Shown: positions 23,825 to 35,035 of the stretch, one piece after another | Numbering within the stretch: position 1 is the first letter of the stretch | Layout: the number at the start of each line of letters is the position of its first letter | Assembly (NCBI RefSeq): GCF_000006565.2 | Contig: NC_031475.1 | Coordinates: 2,395,190 to 2,459,189 of the forward strand | Direction of reading: 5' to 3' | Length of the DNA: 64,000 nucleotides | Source of the DNA: Toxoplasma gondii ME49 | Taxonomy: Eukaryota; Apicomplexa; Conoidasida; Eucoccidiorida; Sarcocystidae | Made by a program: the position numbers and the translations under genes | Notes under the pieces: generated by a model | Told to the model about the DNA's origin: nothing | The model's input: the letters and a program-made list of their open reading frames with translations, nothing else | Database searches by the model: none

Positions 23825-26800
23825 CTACGGACGAGACGATGTAACTACGGAACTGGCGACATCGCTCGACGTTGCTTGTTCGTCATTCTGCACTTCTCCT
23901 GACTCGTCTGCAACTGAACCGGGCGCGAAGTCTTGAGTTTCTCCGCCCTCTTGGCCTCCGTGCTTTTCTCGCACCTGCAAAACCAGCAAACACGCTCGCG
24001 AAAAAACGTTTTCTACAGACGCGCTGTGCCTCCTTTTGCGCGCCTGTTGCTCGCCCGCATGCATTCTCACGCTCTCCGCAACGTTGGCTGCGACCGCGCG
24101 AGGAGTGCAGGAGCTTCTCCAGAGCAACAGACTGCAGTCTAGTTGACTTCGACAACAACGTCTCAAGTAGTCGTGGCGAGGTTTCTGTGAACCCAAGACT
24201 TGCCAAGCGTACCAAGTTGATCTGAGAAGCCGAGAATGACGCGGCTTTGGGCGAAACAGGATCACCACCTCGTTGGGCATCGTCTGGAGGAGCGTCTGTT
24301 TGTTCTCGACGTTTCTTCTTCTTCTTTTCTTTCTTCTTCCGCTTCTCTTTCTTGTCGTCGCTGCCTCGCCGCGCTGACTCCCAACTGTCGAACTCCGCCT
24401 CTGCCTGTTGCTCCTACACGCAAAACAGAAGTCGACGCTGCGAACTGAGCACATCATTTTCTCTCGACTTGTCTTCTCTTCTCCGAGAGAAAAAGAATGT
24501 GCCACGAGGCAAAACACAGTTCCCTCTACTCACGAAAAGGGCGGTCTATCGAAACCTCGAAATCGCATTTCTGTGAAGCTTAACAGAAAGGCTAGCTTCA
24601 GTTGTTCTCTGTCCGAAACTGCATGTCTTGAAGCCGTAGGGAAAGAGGCCAGGGACCCCCACAGAATGTCTCGTCGGTGTCGAGGAGTGCGACGTCTTGT
24701 GGTTCTGCGTCTGTGCTCCTGTGTGCCTCCTTGTCAATATCTCTCCTCGGAGAAATACATCTTTCCGCTTCGAACTTGGGCGCCGGTGCCTCTCTCTCGA
24801 GAGGCGCCTGTACCCTCGTGGCTGCCTGGTTTTTTACTCATTCTCTTCAGGTTGGGGAAAAACGGCGCTTCTCCGCGTCGCCGTGGACAGAAGGCGTTCC
24901 GAAAAGGGATACGCGAAACGACAGCCTCTGGGGCGTTCGTCTACCCCCCGAACCCTCACGGCGATCCACGTGGAGTGTGAAAACGCTTTTGCAGCTTGTA
25001 CAGACATGCGAACCGCCTAAAAGGGCACAAGAGATGCTTCGTCTGACGCAGCTCTCGACGCATCTCTGCGCCAGAGATTCCCCAGTTACTCCTGTGTATT
25101 TCGAAGCGGAAATTTCGAAGCGGAAAGCCGACAAGCGGGTGCCCGTCCAGTCCGCACCGAGAAGCGTTGGCGCGTTTCTGACCGGCTGCCGCCAGTTGTG
25201 AGCAGGACCTGCTTTCGACCTCGACAGGCGTGTCAGTTGCTTCGTCTACAGAACGAACGCGTTTTCAGTCTTCAGAAAAAAAACCTGGTCCTTTACGCCA
25301 GTTAGGCCTCTGCTCACCTCTATGGCGTCGATGCATGCCTCAAGAATCTGCCCCATGCTCTCCCCGACTTGTTGGTTTTGAACGCGGTTTTGCAGCTCTC
25401 GAATGCGTCTGAGTTCTTCGTGGATGTGAGCAATGGATGTCTGCAGGCAGTTATTCCAGATTTCTTCGATTTCTTCTTCTCGCTCTTCGTCTGCTTCTTC
25501 GCCGCCTGCGCTTGCGTTGGTCACTCCCGCAGCCTCTGTCTGGGCCCCTTCGTCTTCCATCTTGGCTCTCTCCGCAAGCTCTTCGTGTTTCGCCCTCTTC
25601 ACACCTTGAGGCGTCTCGTCGCATGGCTCCGCCTTCCGCTTCAGCGTCCTCTCCGGGAGCGCCGGTTGGCACACAGCCAACTTGACAAGTTTCTCGACGT
25701 TCGCGACCCCCGCGGCAGCGAGCGCTTCAGCGCAACTGGAGTTCGCCGCAGCCGCCAGCACGGCCGCGACCGCGAGAACGCCTGGCGGATGCACCAAAGG
25801 GAGCGTCGAGGAAACAAACATGAGAACAATTTCTGCTTCGCTCTGTTCCTGCAGCTTCCGCAACGCAGGCGGAAGCGGCAAACGCCACTCTGCCTCCTCG
25901 GCTTCCAGGTTGTCTGGCGGCTCGACAGCCGCGCGCCGGCTCTCAGCTGCTTCGCCTCTCGCCGCTCTCTCGGTCTCTCTCTTCTCGCCGTCGTCGGAGA
26001 GAGATTCGCGGACCTCCCGCCGCCGCTTCCTGGAGTTCCTCGAGCCATTCGCCCGCTCGGCACCCAAAGACAAAAAGAAAATCTGGCGCAGCAGAGTCGC
26101 CAGCGGCCCGCGGGTGTGTAGCACGAGCATGTGGAAGTCCAGCGCCTCGCAAACAGGCAGTTCCAAGCGCAGAACCTCCCCGATATCCAGTTCCGCGATG
26201 TCGCCCAGAAGGTCCTGGAAAACAGCCAAGACCGCAACAAGGTTGCCTTGCAGCCTCTCACGCAGAGGACAGAGAGGCCAAGGCCTCGTCAAATCGAGGA
26301 CGCTGACAGAGAGACAGAGAGAGAGAGAGACAGAGAGAGAGAGACAGAGAGAGAGAGACAGATAGACAGAGAGAGACAGCAGACCCGAGGGGATCCTCAG
26401 GGCCGCGCCATAGAGCAGTCCATGGGGCCTCATACCAGCTTGTGCGGTGGTGTTCGTCACTCCGCGCGCGCCTCCGAGATGCTTTTTTGAAAGTCAACTA
26501 AAGCGACTGTCCACCTTGCACTTTGGCATAGGCAGTGAATCGAAGCTGCGGGGAAACTGAGGCACTCCGCTTACTCCCAAACTGTAATGACGAGCAACAT
26601 CTTCAGCCTTGAGGGCAAGGAGGAGACAGGCGAAGATGACCAGACGAATGTCGAACGCTAGAGGGCTCCGCATGCAGAAGAAGCTGCAGTCAAACAGAAA
26701 GAATGTCTGGTGTCTCCGTGACGAATCGCAAAGGATGCCGGTGTGCTTCGGCTTCTCTGTCGAAAAAAAGAGGTCCGGTGGCAGTCGCCCCGGCCTCGGT

Positions 26801-28169
26801 CTTGCATGCAACGAACTCTGTGACGGAAAGCCTCCACATCGATGAGACAAGCGAGAAACGGGATGGGTCAGCAGACGGCGAAGCGCCTCACATGCACTCA
26901 CAAGTTGGAGACGGGGAGAGAGTCCCGCATCCCGCGCATATGCAGACGGACGCAGCGTGGAACGCGCTGCAGCGAAAAATCGGCAACTGCGTCAACAGAG
27001 AGGCGGACAGCTCTACGCGAGATGCAGACTAGGAAAAGAGCGCGGTATCAATGCCTGCAGGAGTGCTAGAACCATTTCAGTGTAAATAGAAGATATGTAA
27101 AACGAGTATAATACAGCCAATAAAAGGCAAGATAAAATGTAAAACAAAGAATCCCTCACCCAGAAGAGGGCGAGCCATCGAATGGGCAGCGCCATTCAGA
27201 TCCACATATATACATGTTAACAGACGGAGAGACAGAAGGCAGATACAGAATAGACATACAGGAAGGAAACCAGCAGAGAGCGAATGCAAAGCCAGATACG
27301 CCTGCGTACAAACGAAGAGAGTTGCTACTCTGGAGCGAGCTTCACACAGAACTCCGACGCAGTAGACAGGCAGAGTGGAGTGTCTTGGCACAGTGAAAGT
27401 GAAGAAGCAATTTCTCTCGAGAGACGATCCACCAGAAGTCTCGGTTGACGGAGACGCGACCTTCAGTGAGAACTCTATGCGGGAGCTTTTCGAAGAAAGG
27501 GAAGTCGAGATTTCAGTCCTAGACTGACGTGAGGTGGACTCCACACGAACATCCGACAACGTGGATCAACAAGAGACGACGGCGAAAGGAAGCGCCTGCT
27601 CCTGCCTTTTGCCTTGGGTTCTCTCTCTCCCTCTAGTGTATCTCGGCGCAGCAACGACTTTCTTTTTTCTGGTGTAAGCAGAGGCGCACTGGAACTCGGT
27701 GTTTCAGAGACACTGATCCTCACCGGTGTAGATACACGCAAGCTGTCTCGATGACGGGCAACTTCACACGTTTCCGTTTGCAAATGAGAACGAGCTGGAA
27801 CGCGAAGTATTCCGTCAGGTCCAGCAGCGACCGCAGACTGGGGAAGGACGCCGAAGCGTCTGCGACCTCACTCGTTTCGCTCGCGCGCTTCCTACACCGC
27901 TTGAGGCGAAGAAGCGAGACGCATGCGGCCTCGTGTGTATGTCCGCGCAACGCCTGCAGCGCCTCGGGTCGGAAAATCCAGCGCCGAAAGTGACTGCTGC
28001 ATCCTGGCCAAGAACTGGAGAAAGAAGACGCAGAGGAAGACGAAGAAGAAGCAGAGGAAGACGACGAAGAAGAAGAGGAAGAAGACGAAGAAGAGCTTTC
28101 TTGTGGTTGTTTAGGTGCCCGCGATGAGTTCTCGAATGGAGAAGGAGCGGCGGGAGAATCAGAAGCCAT
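23825..28169 (-). CDS. CCNH: Cyclin H-like protein (CDK-activating kinase / TFIIH)
   Basis: Five exons on the - strand, all in phase: 28169-27724, 26683-26575, 26214-25318, 24404-24213, 23974-23825, giving 597 aa (human cyclin H is 323). Residues 10-55 contain a long poly-serine tract. The region after it (HFRRWIFRPEALQALR) and the first cyclin fold (VKLPVIETACVYLHRFFCMR then DIRLVIFACLLLALKAED) align with the cyclin H segments ending ACMYFKRF and LTCAFLACKVDE. The second fold has LELPVCEALDFHMLVLHTRG and VHPPGVLAVAAVLAAA, matching cyclin H LLIQQLNFHLIVHNPYRP and TPSQIALTAIL; an acidic/basic insert splits it. The KRKAEPCDETPQGVKRAKHE segment resembles the cyclin H tail. The lysine-rich end (KEKRKKKEKKKKKRREQ) may be nuclear-targeting. 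The expected role is activating CDK7-type kinase. Cyclin H is the best match, but another transcriptional cyclin (C or L type) is possible. The last intron (24212-23975) is the least certain; without it the frame would read on to a stop at 23883. Confidence 0.82.
26305..26380. repeat. (GAGAGACA)n purine repeat in cyclin H intron 2
   Basis: GACAGAGAGAGAGAGACAGA-type repeat in the intron 26574-26215. On the - strand it is a CTCTCTGTCTCT pyrimidine tract directly upstream of the exon 3 acceptor region, so it could act as an extended polypyrimidine tract. Confidence 0.85.
27038..27154 (-). pseudogene. cob: NUMT: mitochondrial cytochrome b fragment in cyclin H intron 1
   Basis: On the - strand the sequence reads FFVLHFILPFIGC, then IILVLHIFYLH, a TGA stop, then NGSSTPAGIDTAL. 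The apicomplexan cytochrome b segment has the same order (FFVLHFILPFIGCII...HIFYLHLNGSSNPAGIDTAL), with Leu changed to a stop and Asn to Thr. About 117 bp are recognisable. It sits inside the intron 27723-26684, is interrupted by a stop and truncated at both ends, so it is a nuclear copy of mitochondrial DNA with no coding role. Confidence 0.92.
28017..28100 (-). repeat. Trinucleotide repeat encoding poly-serine in cyclin H exon 1
   Basis: GAAGAAGACGA-type repeat on the + strand, read on the - strand as a run of more than 20 serines broken by alanines. It lies just before the first cyclin-fold residues. Confidence 0.85.
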
Positions 28170-31100
28170 CACGGCGAATGCATGCGTGGACAAACATCGA
28201 AAGGCGTTGCCAGGGGATTTCCCGCAGGACCCTCGACTCTGAGTTGCTTCTCGCCCCCGCGCGTCGGGGAGGTTTGAGGTTTGTGCCTCCTTCAGCCTCG
28301 TTCGACGGATTCCTTCTGTGGGGACTCCCCTTTGGTTTTGTAGAAGGCTTCCGTGCAGAGACCGCTCGCGCGCTGTCCATGTGATGAACTCTCTTTTTTC
28401 GTCGATTTTCACAGTCCGTTCGATCAAAGGCGATCTCGGAATGGTGTGGATTTTCGAGAGGCGTAAGATGTCAGAGGAGCGAAAGTCGACGCATCGTCAG
28501 GAAAGCGTAGAAAGACAGGAACGAGCGACGCTTGTTCTAGATGTCTCAGAGGACGCCATGGAGAAAGAAGACAAGCAACGGAGAGAGAAGACGTCTGCGA
28601 AGAAAAGTCTATAGAGGCGTCACGCCCTTGACAACAGACGAGACCGTCCAACAGAGACAGACACGGAACTGAGGTCAGCACTGTGAATAAAGTTTTGAAG
28701 ACGACAACTCGAAACGAAGGGAAACAATTTTCTCCACACAAAAATGAAGGAGCAGAAGACTAGACGGTGGCCGTCTTTTCCTCGCTGTGTCTCCCTCCGC
28801 GCGGCGTTCCGTGTCTCTGCACCGCTTTTTCGGGATCGGCTCGTCTGCTTCCTTCTTCAAGCTCCTCGACGCACACAAGAAAAAAGCGGACCACGAGAGA
28901 CAGCCAAGAATGAAAACTTTGTGCAGGGAGTGAAAGCAAACTCGCGTTCCAGTCGAATGCAGGAAAAAGCTGTCGAAAAGCAGGGAGCTCGAGTGCACGA
29001 AAGAACGAGGTCACGCAGAGGAGTCGACTCTTGTTTGATGCTCGCGCAAGTCAAAAACAAATGTAAAGCTCTGCAGGGAAACCGGAGACGGTTAAGTCGT
29101 ACACGATATCAAGCCGAGGAAGAATTAACGTTCAGCAACTCGCGGTCGAGCTGTGTGGGTTCGCGCTCACTCCCAACGCAGAGCGCTGGATTGGCTATTT
29201 CCGGGTACTTTCCAGTTACTTTCAGTTGTCCATGGCGACCCTATGTTGCAGGCGCCGAGTGGCGTTTACTGGAGCGTTTGATCTGTTTGCAAGGACGCGT
29301 TTTTCCCGGAGAAAAGGAAGGCCTGTAGACGCTTAGCGCGACTCTCGATGGTGCTTCTGGCAACACCACGAGTGCTCTCGACATGGGGATGTTTTTCAGA
29401 AAACGTAAAGGACAAAAATAACAAACGACTGCTCACGTCGCTGTATCCTCATTCGTGTGGAAGGAATTCCACGTAGAGTTAATTTCACGAGAATTCGTAT
29501 CGCATCGCTCTTGAACGATTTTCGCGATCCCGCTGTACTCGAAAAACTAAAGCGATTTCGGCAGTCCGGACAAGCAAGGAAGTCTGGATTCCTAGCGCAG
29601 CTTAGAACCGTTATACATTGAGAGGCAGCTTGCACGTTCAGTTCTTCCTCAGGTCCACAATGACAATCGGCTCAACGGTGCTCTGAAGTCGGCGTTTTCA
29701 TTGGTTGTCCAACATAGGAGTGCGGAAAACAAGGCGTTGTTGTCCTTTCAGACACGCATCGCGGTTTCTACAAATGCAGCGAATCTCAACGGTTCGTGGA
29801 TGGAACCATTTTTGGAAAGAAAGGGAAGAATCGTCCCGCTTGTGCAAACGTAACATCTCGTCTCGGTCGGTGTGCTGTTCCTCCTTGGCGTCATGTGAGA
29901 CACCGTTGTGCCGCCATCAGGAAGCTTTTCATTTACCCCGAACTAGAGGGTACATGAATGAACTCAAGATAACTTTCCTGTAACACACTGTGGACAAGAA
30001 GATGCCGAGCAGCGCAAAGGAACGAGAGGGACTTCCCTCTCCATATGCAAATATGTATGCATCACGAAAGACACTAAGCGACTGAAGGTTGCGGAAGCAG
30101 CTCGGACGCACAAAGAGTTGAAGTCCTCATCACCGAGCGTCAGATGCACGGGGAACAACAGAGGAGTTGAGAAGATTCACACAACACTAAGAAGTTCTTC
30201 AGTTCCCTTCACAGGCGTCATTTTCAGAATCCTAGCAGTATGATGTCTCTGTTTATCTTGGATGTCTCGCTGTCTCTCACAGCTGGAATGAGGTTCATTC
30301 TCTTGTTTCCAGTACGATAGCCTCGCCCGAGGAACTCAGGATCTCCTTGTGGCTACGAGTGCAGTTTCTCTGGCCACCTTCTCCGACTTCGAGATATGCT
30401 ACGTTGGCGGCCGCAAGGGTGAGATAGCGCTGTTCAAGCATAAGAACGGGAGCGCCTGGGTAAAATTGGAAAACCTCGATTTATGGCCAAAGCGAATCTA
30501 CCGAATTCATCGGCAACGCCGCCAGTCAATGTGCCCAAAGCTACAACAAAGCTCCGTATCGGCGAAGAGGCATTCGAGAAAGCACAACACAGGCTTCCCA
30601 CTGAACACAGACTCTCTCGGACGACGCGTAGAATCGGGTACAAAGTTTCCTTGCGTTTTTCGGACACTGTAGAGAGAGGGAGATTTGTTGTGTATGCCGA
30701 TGGAGTTTTCGGGGAGTCGTTGTGCTGTTTGAAATAACGCGCCTCCTATTAAGGCAGTGGACGTGAGTCTGTGTGTGGCGAGAATGTTGAAAACGCAACT
30801 CTCCTGTACTGGAGAAACCGAGAGACCTGAGTTCTGATGTGACATGTTCTCCGGGTTCTGTGCCTTGTTCCGCGATTCCGTCGCCGAACACAACAGCGTT
30901 TTCCAGCTTCGCTGAGTCCTCTACCCCCAAGACTCCCACCAGGTACTGTACAAAGACAGAAAGGTACGAAAAATTGAACTTTCGGCCCGGATGTTCTGTT
31001 GGTCGTAGTCCAAAACCCCGGGAGGTCTACTACACACATTACACACACAGTTTCTTCCCATTCGAACGCGGAAGAAGACAATGTTTCCCCCTTACAGCGG

Positions 31101-33148
31101 TTTGCTGTTTCTGTTGTTGTACGGCACTACGGTGGCTGAGCCGAGCGATTTTCGAATTAAAAAACGCATCTTTATAGTTCCTGATTAAGATTGAACTAGC
31201 AGAAACGAGTTGATACGAGTGATCCTTCAACTCGACACGACGCATCTGTTTAGGGAGAAACGTCTGTGTTCTGCTGGGCAGCAGTCGTGCAACTTGCAGA
31301 GTCCGAAATGGAGCGAAACTTTTTCCTGTTGCGTCGCTTGCATCCCTGTCAAACACGCCCGGTCACTCTCTGATTCACGGAATCTGCTGCTACACTTCCT
31401 TCAGTGAACTGCCTCGCGAGTTTCATTGTTGAGTTCGAAACAGTGCGTTGGCCGAGAGCCGGGAGCATGCCGCTGGTTACACTTCCCGAAGAACTTCCAA
31501 CTTGGCGCGCGTCACTTTTCAGAGACCATGCGCGCGAGGAATGCCAGCGCGTGTGCTTCTTCAGTACTCTCCTCGGAGAAGGTGGCAAGCTTCAAGAAAA
31601 GAAACTCCCGCTTCTCCGAAAAGGTAACCGTTTAGGGTCGCCATGACTGCGGAGAACTGCCCGAGAGATGCCGGTGTGTGAACACGGTCGGTTCTCGTGT
31701 CCTCCACAGCGTGACACCGACAGGCGAGAGAGGCTGAAGCTGTTTTTTTTTCTTTGCAAAACGCGCACAAAACGGCTGGAGGCACCCCTAGGTTCGATAG
31801 AGACTTCAGTTGCAAGTCCGCGGCCGCTTCGGTTTATATGCATGTCGGTTGTGCTAATACGTGAAGAGGCGGCGCTGGGGTGTTGGGAGATGATCGGTGT
31901 GGAAGTTGTGTGCGTCGTTCTTGCGGGGTTGGCTGTCCTTGAAGAAACGCGCGACGAAGTCTTGTCGGACTAGAGGCTGTCCTGCATCCGTTGCGCCGAA
32001 TGCCCTGAACTCTTTCGTCTTTCTCTGGAGACTCCCGCGAGGCGACAAATACCGCAACCCGCAAGCCTGGCTTGTTCTTGTGACGAGGCCTCTCGTTGAA
32101 CGACCATGTCTTGTATCTAATGTGCGACCGACACAGACTCTGAACTCTCGTGTGTACACGCGAACTGGCCTCTATCCGAAAAAACGTTTTGCCAAGGAAC
32201 CGGCGCCAGGTCTGGACGGCAGCAAAGCGGACGCGTGCTTCTTCCGTCGACGAAAAACTCGAATTGCGGCTTTTCCGACTTTCGCCGCTCTTCCTCCCGA
32301 CTGCCTCTCCGACCTCAGCGAGGCGCCTGTTCGCAGGGTTGCGCGACGAGGAAGGAGAAGGGAGGCGCTCCCGGCGCTGCGTAGCTTGTCTCGGGCTGCG
32401 ATCCGCCGATTTCGCGACGACAGAAACGAAAAATCTCCAAACTCTTGCTGAGCGAGAGCGACTCTTCCTTGTCTTCGAGCAGGAAAACTGACGGCTTAGA
32501 CCCGCCTCTCCGGCTGGCGCCTTCCGACCGACTTACACTTGGCGCCTGGGCTGCACCGAACTCTCGGGAAAAACCGGTGAGTCCCGCGAAAACTTAAGCC
32601 TTTCGCTGCTTCTGCTCTTAGGAGCGTCTTCCCCAGAAAAAAAGCTAACATACGCTGCGCTTTTCTCCGTTTCAGCCCGCCTGCGCGCCTCTCCATCCAG
32701 CCGCGCTTCTCCCACCTCGCAGTTGTGATTCTGCGTTGCGGCCGGAATAGGCAACTTTCTGCAAATTTTTACGGGGAAGTCGACGCGTTTGCGAATCGCG
32801 TTTCCGTCCGGTGCCTCCTTCCTGCAGAGAGTCGCTGCGTTCCACTTTTTTTAACGTAGGAACTCTCCAAAACTGCCGCACGCGAATCCGTCACGAGGGC
32901 CGTTGGCCAGCAGGACTCTCGGTTCTCGTTTCCCCCCGAAGGCGATTGGATCTTCCCTTCCCCGCTTTCTCGCTTTCTGCAAAACTGTGCCCTGCGTTCC
33001 CCTGACAAGAGACTGTTTCTCTGGCGCTCCCTGTCGCCGGGTGCGTCGACGCCTCCGCGTCGCGTTTGTTATTCTTCTTGCTCCTGACGTCGCGCTTCTG
33101 TTGAGGAGACGCGCCAGACTGGAAAGTCAAAGCCTCGTGGGCTTTTCG

Positions 33149-33162
33149 GGTGTATGTACACC
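33149..33162. repeat. Dispersed 14-bp near-palindrome, GGTGTATGTACACC
   Basis: Exact match to the copies at 2008-2021 and 2036-2049. Confidence 0.9.
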
Positions 33163-33740
33163 TGGAAGTGTCCAGTGAGGATTGGCCTCTTTCTTTTTCC
33201 GTGTCGTGAAACAGAGAATTTCTCTCTCGCTCAGAAAGCTGTGCGCGCTACGGCCTCTCTACTTTGAGAGCTTTCGTCTGTTGTGGCTTTCGCTGTTTTC
33301 GTCGGAGGAGGTGCATTGTTGAGCAGTGTAAAACGCCGCGCGAACGCCTAGAAGAATTCGCAAGTGTTCCTCACTGCTTCTGGTCTCTCGGGGTCGCTTT
33401 TCTCCGAATTCGCGTGCGTTACTTGGACAGTGTCTCCAGTCGCTGCTTCACCTGTGTCTGCTTTCTGTTCTGTCGTTTTGTCAGGCCAGGAATTTGCTTC
33501 TAGGCGAATTCCATCCTCGTTCTCTCTCCGTTGACACGGTTTTGTCGCGGGGAACGTCCTTCTTTTCCCTCTCAGTTACGACAAGCGTTCGGCGCGTTGC
33601 CTCCATCGGCGAAGCCCCTCTTAACATCCCCTTCCTTGCGCGCTCCGCGTTCCTGTGTCGACTGGCGAGGAGTTCTGCGCCCTGTGGTGCCTCTCCAGTC
33701 TGTGCGGCGCAGGTGTTGCAGACGCTGCCTTCCCGTGGCT

Positions 33741-33755
33741 CCGACTATAAGCCGA
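33741..33755 (-). promoter_or_regulatory. TRP-1-like promoter motif
   Basis: The - strand reads TCGGCTTATAGTCGG, one mismatch from TCGGCTTATATTCGG, reported as the TRP-1 motif of Toxoplasma ribosomal-protein promoters. It is about 1.3 kb upstream of the CAF1 start codon but in the opposite orientation. No ribosomal protein gene was found on either side. Confidence 0.55.
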
Positions 33756-33854
33756 ACACACCCCGTAGCCAGACGCGGTCAGGAGAGACTGCTCGCAGTC
33801 CTAGACCGTCTCGAGAAGGGTGCCTCCCGTCGGATTCTTTGGGGGAGCACGCGC

Positions 33855-33951
33855 GCAGAGGGAAGCAGAGGGAAGCAGAAGGAAGCAGAAGGAAGCAGAG
33901 GGAAGCAGAGGGAAGCAGAAGGAAGCAGAAGGAAGCAGAGAGGGCTTTTTG
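33855..33951. repeat. 10-bp minisatellite (GGAAGCAGAR)n
   Basis: About nine tandem copies of GGAAGCAGAG/GGAAGCAGAA, with G/A variants arranged in blocks, in the geneless stretch upstream of CAF1. Confidence 0.9.
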
Positions 33952-34770
33952 AGAGCTCCTCTCGCGAGCTAGTATGTGGCAGCGGACCGCTGAAACAGCC
34001 GAGAAATTGTGTCCTAAACGTTACATTGATGAAGCAACTGGCAGAGAGGCTCAAGTTTTGGGAGTGGAGGAAAGGTCTGAGCAAATCCAACCAACTTCTC
34101 GAGGAGGCGACCTCGACACGACTCCAGTCTTTGCCCAGCTAATGCACGCTTCAAGGTAGGCAGGACACCGGCGAGTTCTGCGCTTTTTTTGGCATGCAGT
34201 TGCGCACATGCAGTCGTCGAAGACAACTTTCTGTCGCAGATTTCGAACTGTTCGCCCGTTACTTGGTTGGGAAGCACGGGACTTCTGGCTCTTCGAGGTC
34301 GTCTCGACGGCGAGAAGGACCTGCGCTTCAAAGGGATCTTCAGTGGGGGCGTTCGTCTTGATCGCACAGCCGACTTATATAAAGCAACGAGGTTTTCTGA
34401 GCAGAACATGCGCGCCTTCGGGGGAGTACCAGCGAGGTTCCGAAGCGTTTCAAAGGCGCCGTAGCGTGTGAAAACAAGGATCTGGTCTTTCGCGTACTTG
34501 CTCTTGTCACTTCCGGACTTTGTTGGCTTTTCACGAGTCACGGTTCTTGCTGGACGTGGAAATGCATGCGTTCCTACCCCGCTGCTCAATTGTTTTCTCT
34601 CTTTCTTTCCTTCTCTCTCTCTTTCTCTGTTTCTCTCTCTGGCCTCTTGCTTCGCTCTCTCCTGTGAGTCTTCGGTGAAGACGAAGGCCCCATGGCTTAG
34701 ACGCTGGTACAGAACTCTGGAGGAACTGCCAATGACGGTTTGTTCGCAGTGCACTGTTGGGTCTTATTCG

Positions 34771-34784
34771 GGTGTACATACACC
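34771..34784. repeat. Dispersed 14-bp near-palindrome, GGTGTACATACACC
   Basis: Exact copy about 250 bp upstream of the CAF1 start codon, flanked by CG and TGG as at 33149. Confidence 0.9.
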
Positions 34785-35035
34785 TGGCACCGCATCAGGC
34801 GTGGGCGCGCTTCGCCTGAGGCGCCTGAGGCGAAGTCGACTGTTATTTTGAATGTGCTGGTTCGTCTTTTTTCCGTCTCTTTTTGACCAAGTGTCTCTTT
34901 TCGTGATAGAATTCCAGGCCCTTTCCGTCACCATCTCTTTACTTCAAGAAGACGACGAGAAGCTCTCGATTCAGTCGCTCTCGCTTGCGTTTCACTGCTG
35001 TGTTTTCAGTCGACTCTCTTTCTTCTGTCGCACAC

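Larger units (their letters stand above)
28170..35035. other. 6.9-kb divergent region between cyclin H and CAF1, no gene recognised
   Basis: The two flanking genes are transcribed away from each other, so both promoters lie here. I checked frames on both strands and found no family resemblance; the longest frames (about 150-250 codons at 31900-32450, 33530-34140, 34014-34750) have biased composition and no clear start and splice structure. The region contains a minisatellite (33855-33950), two near-palindrome copies (33149-33162, 34771-34784) and a TRP-1-like motif (33741-33755). A small gene with short exons, or a non-coding RNA, could have been missed. Confidence 0.5.

Noticed and set aside
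26258..26497. Ser/Leu repeat extension of the cyclin H exon 3 frame
   Set aside because: The frame extends through a CTCTCTGTCT intron repeat; the in-phase acceptor at 26215 (TTTTCCAG) joins correctly to exon 2 and excludes it.
27725..27737. GGTGTAGATACAC at the cyclin H exon 1 donor as another palindrome copy
   Set aside because: It encodes the conserved cyclin residues VYLHR, so the likeness is best explained by protein constraint.
31785..31805. GGTTCGATAG resembling a tRNA T-loop
   Set aside because: The flanking bases do not pair into a T-stem, and no upstream tRNA body is visible.
31897..32451. 184-codon + strand frame in the geneless region
   Set aside because: It starts at GTG rather than ATG, is Arg/Ala/Pro-rich, and shows no conserved motif or clear splice partners.
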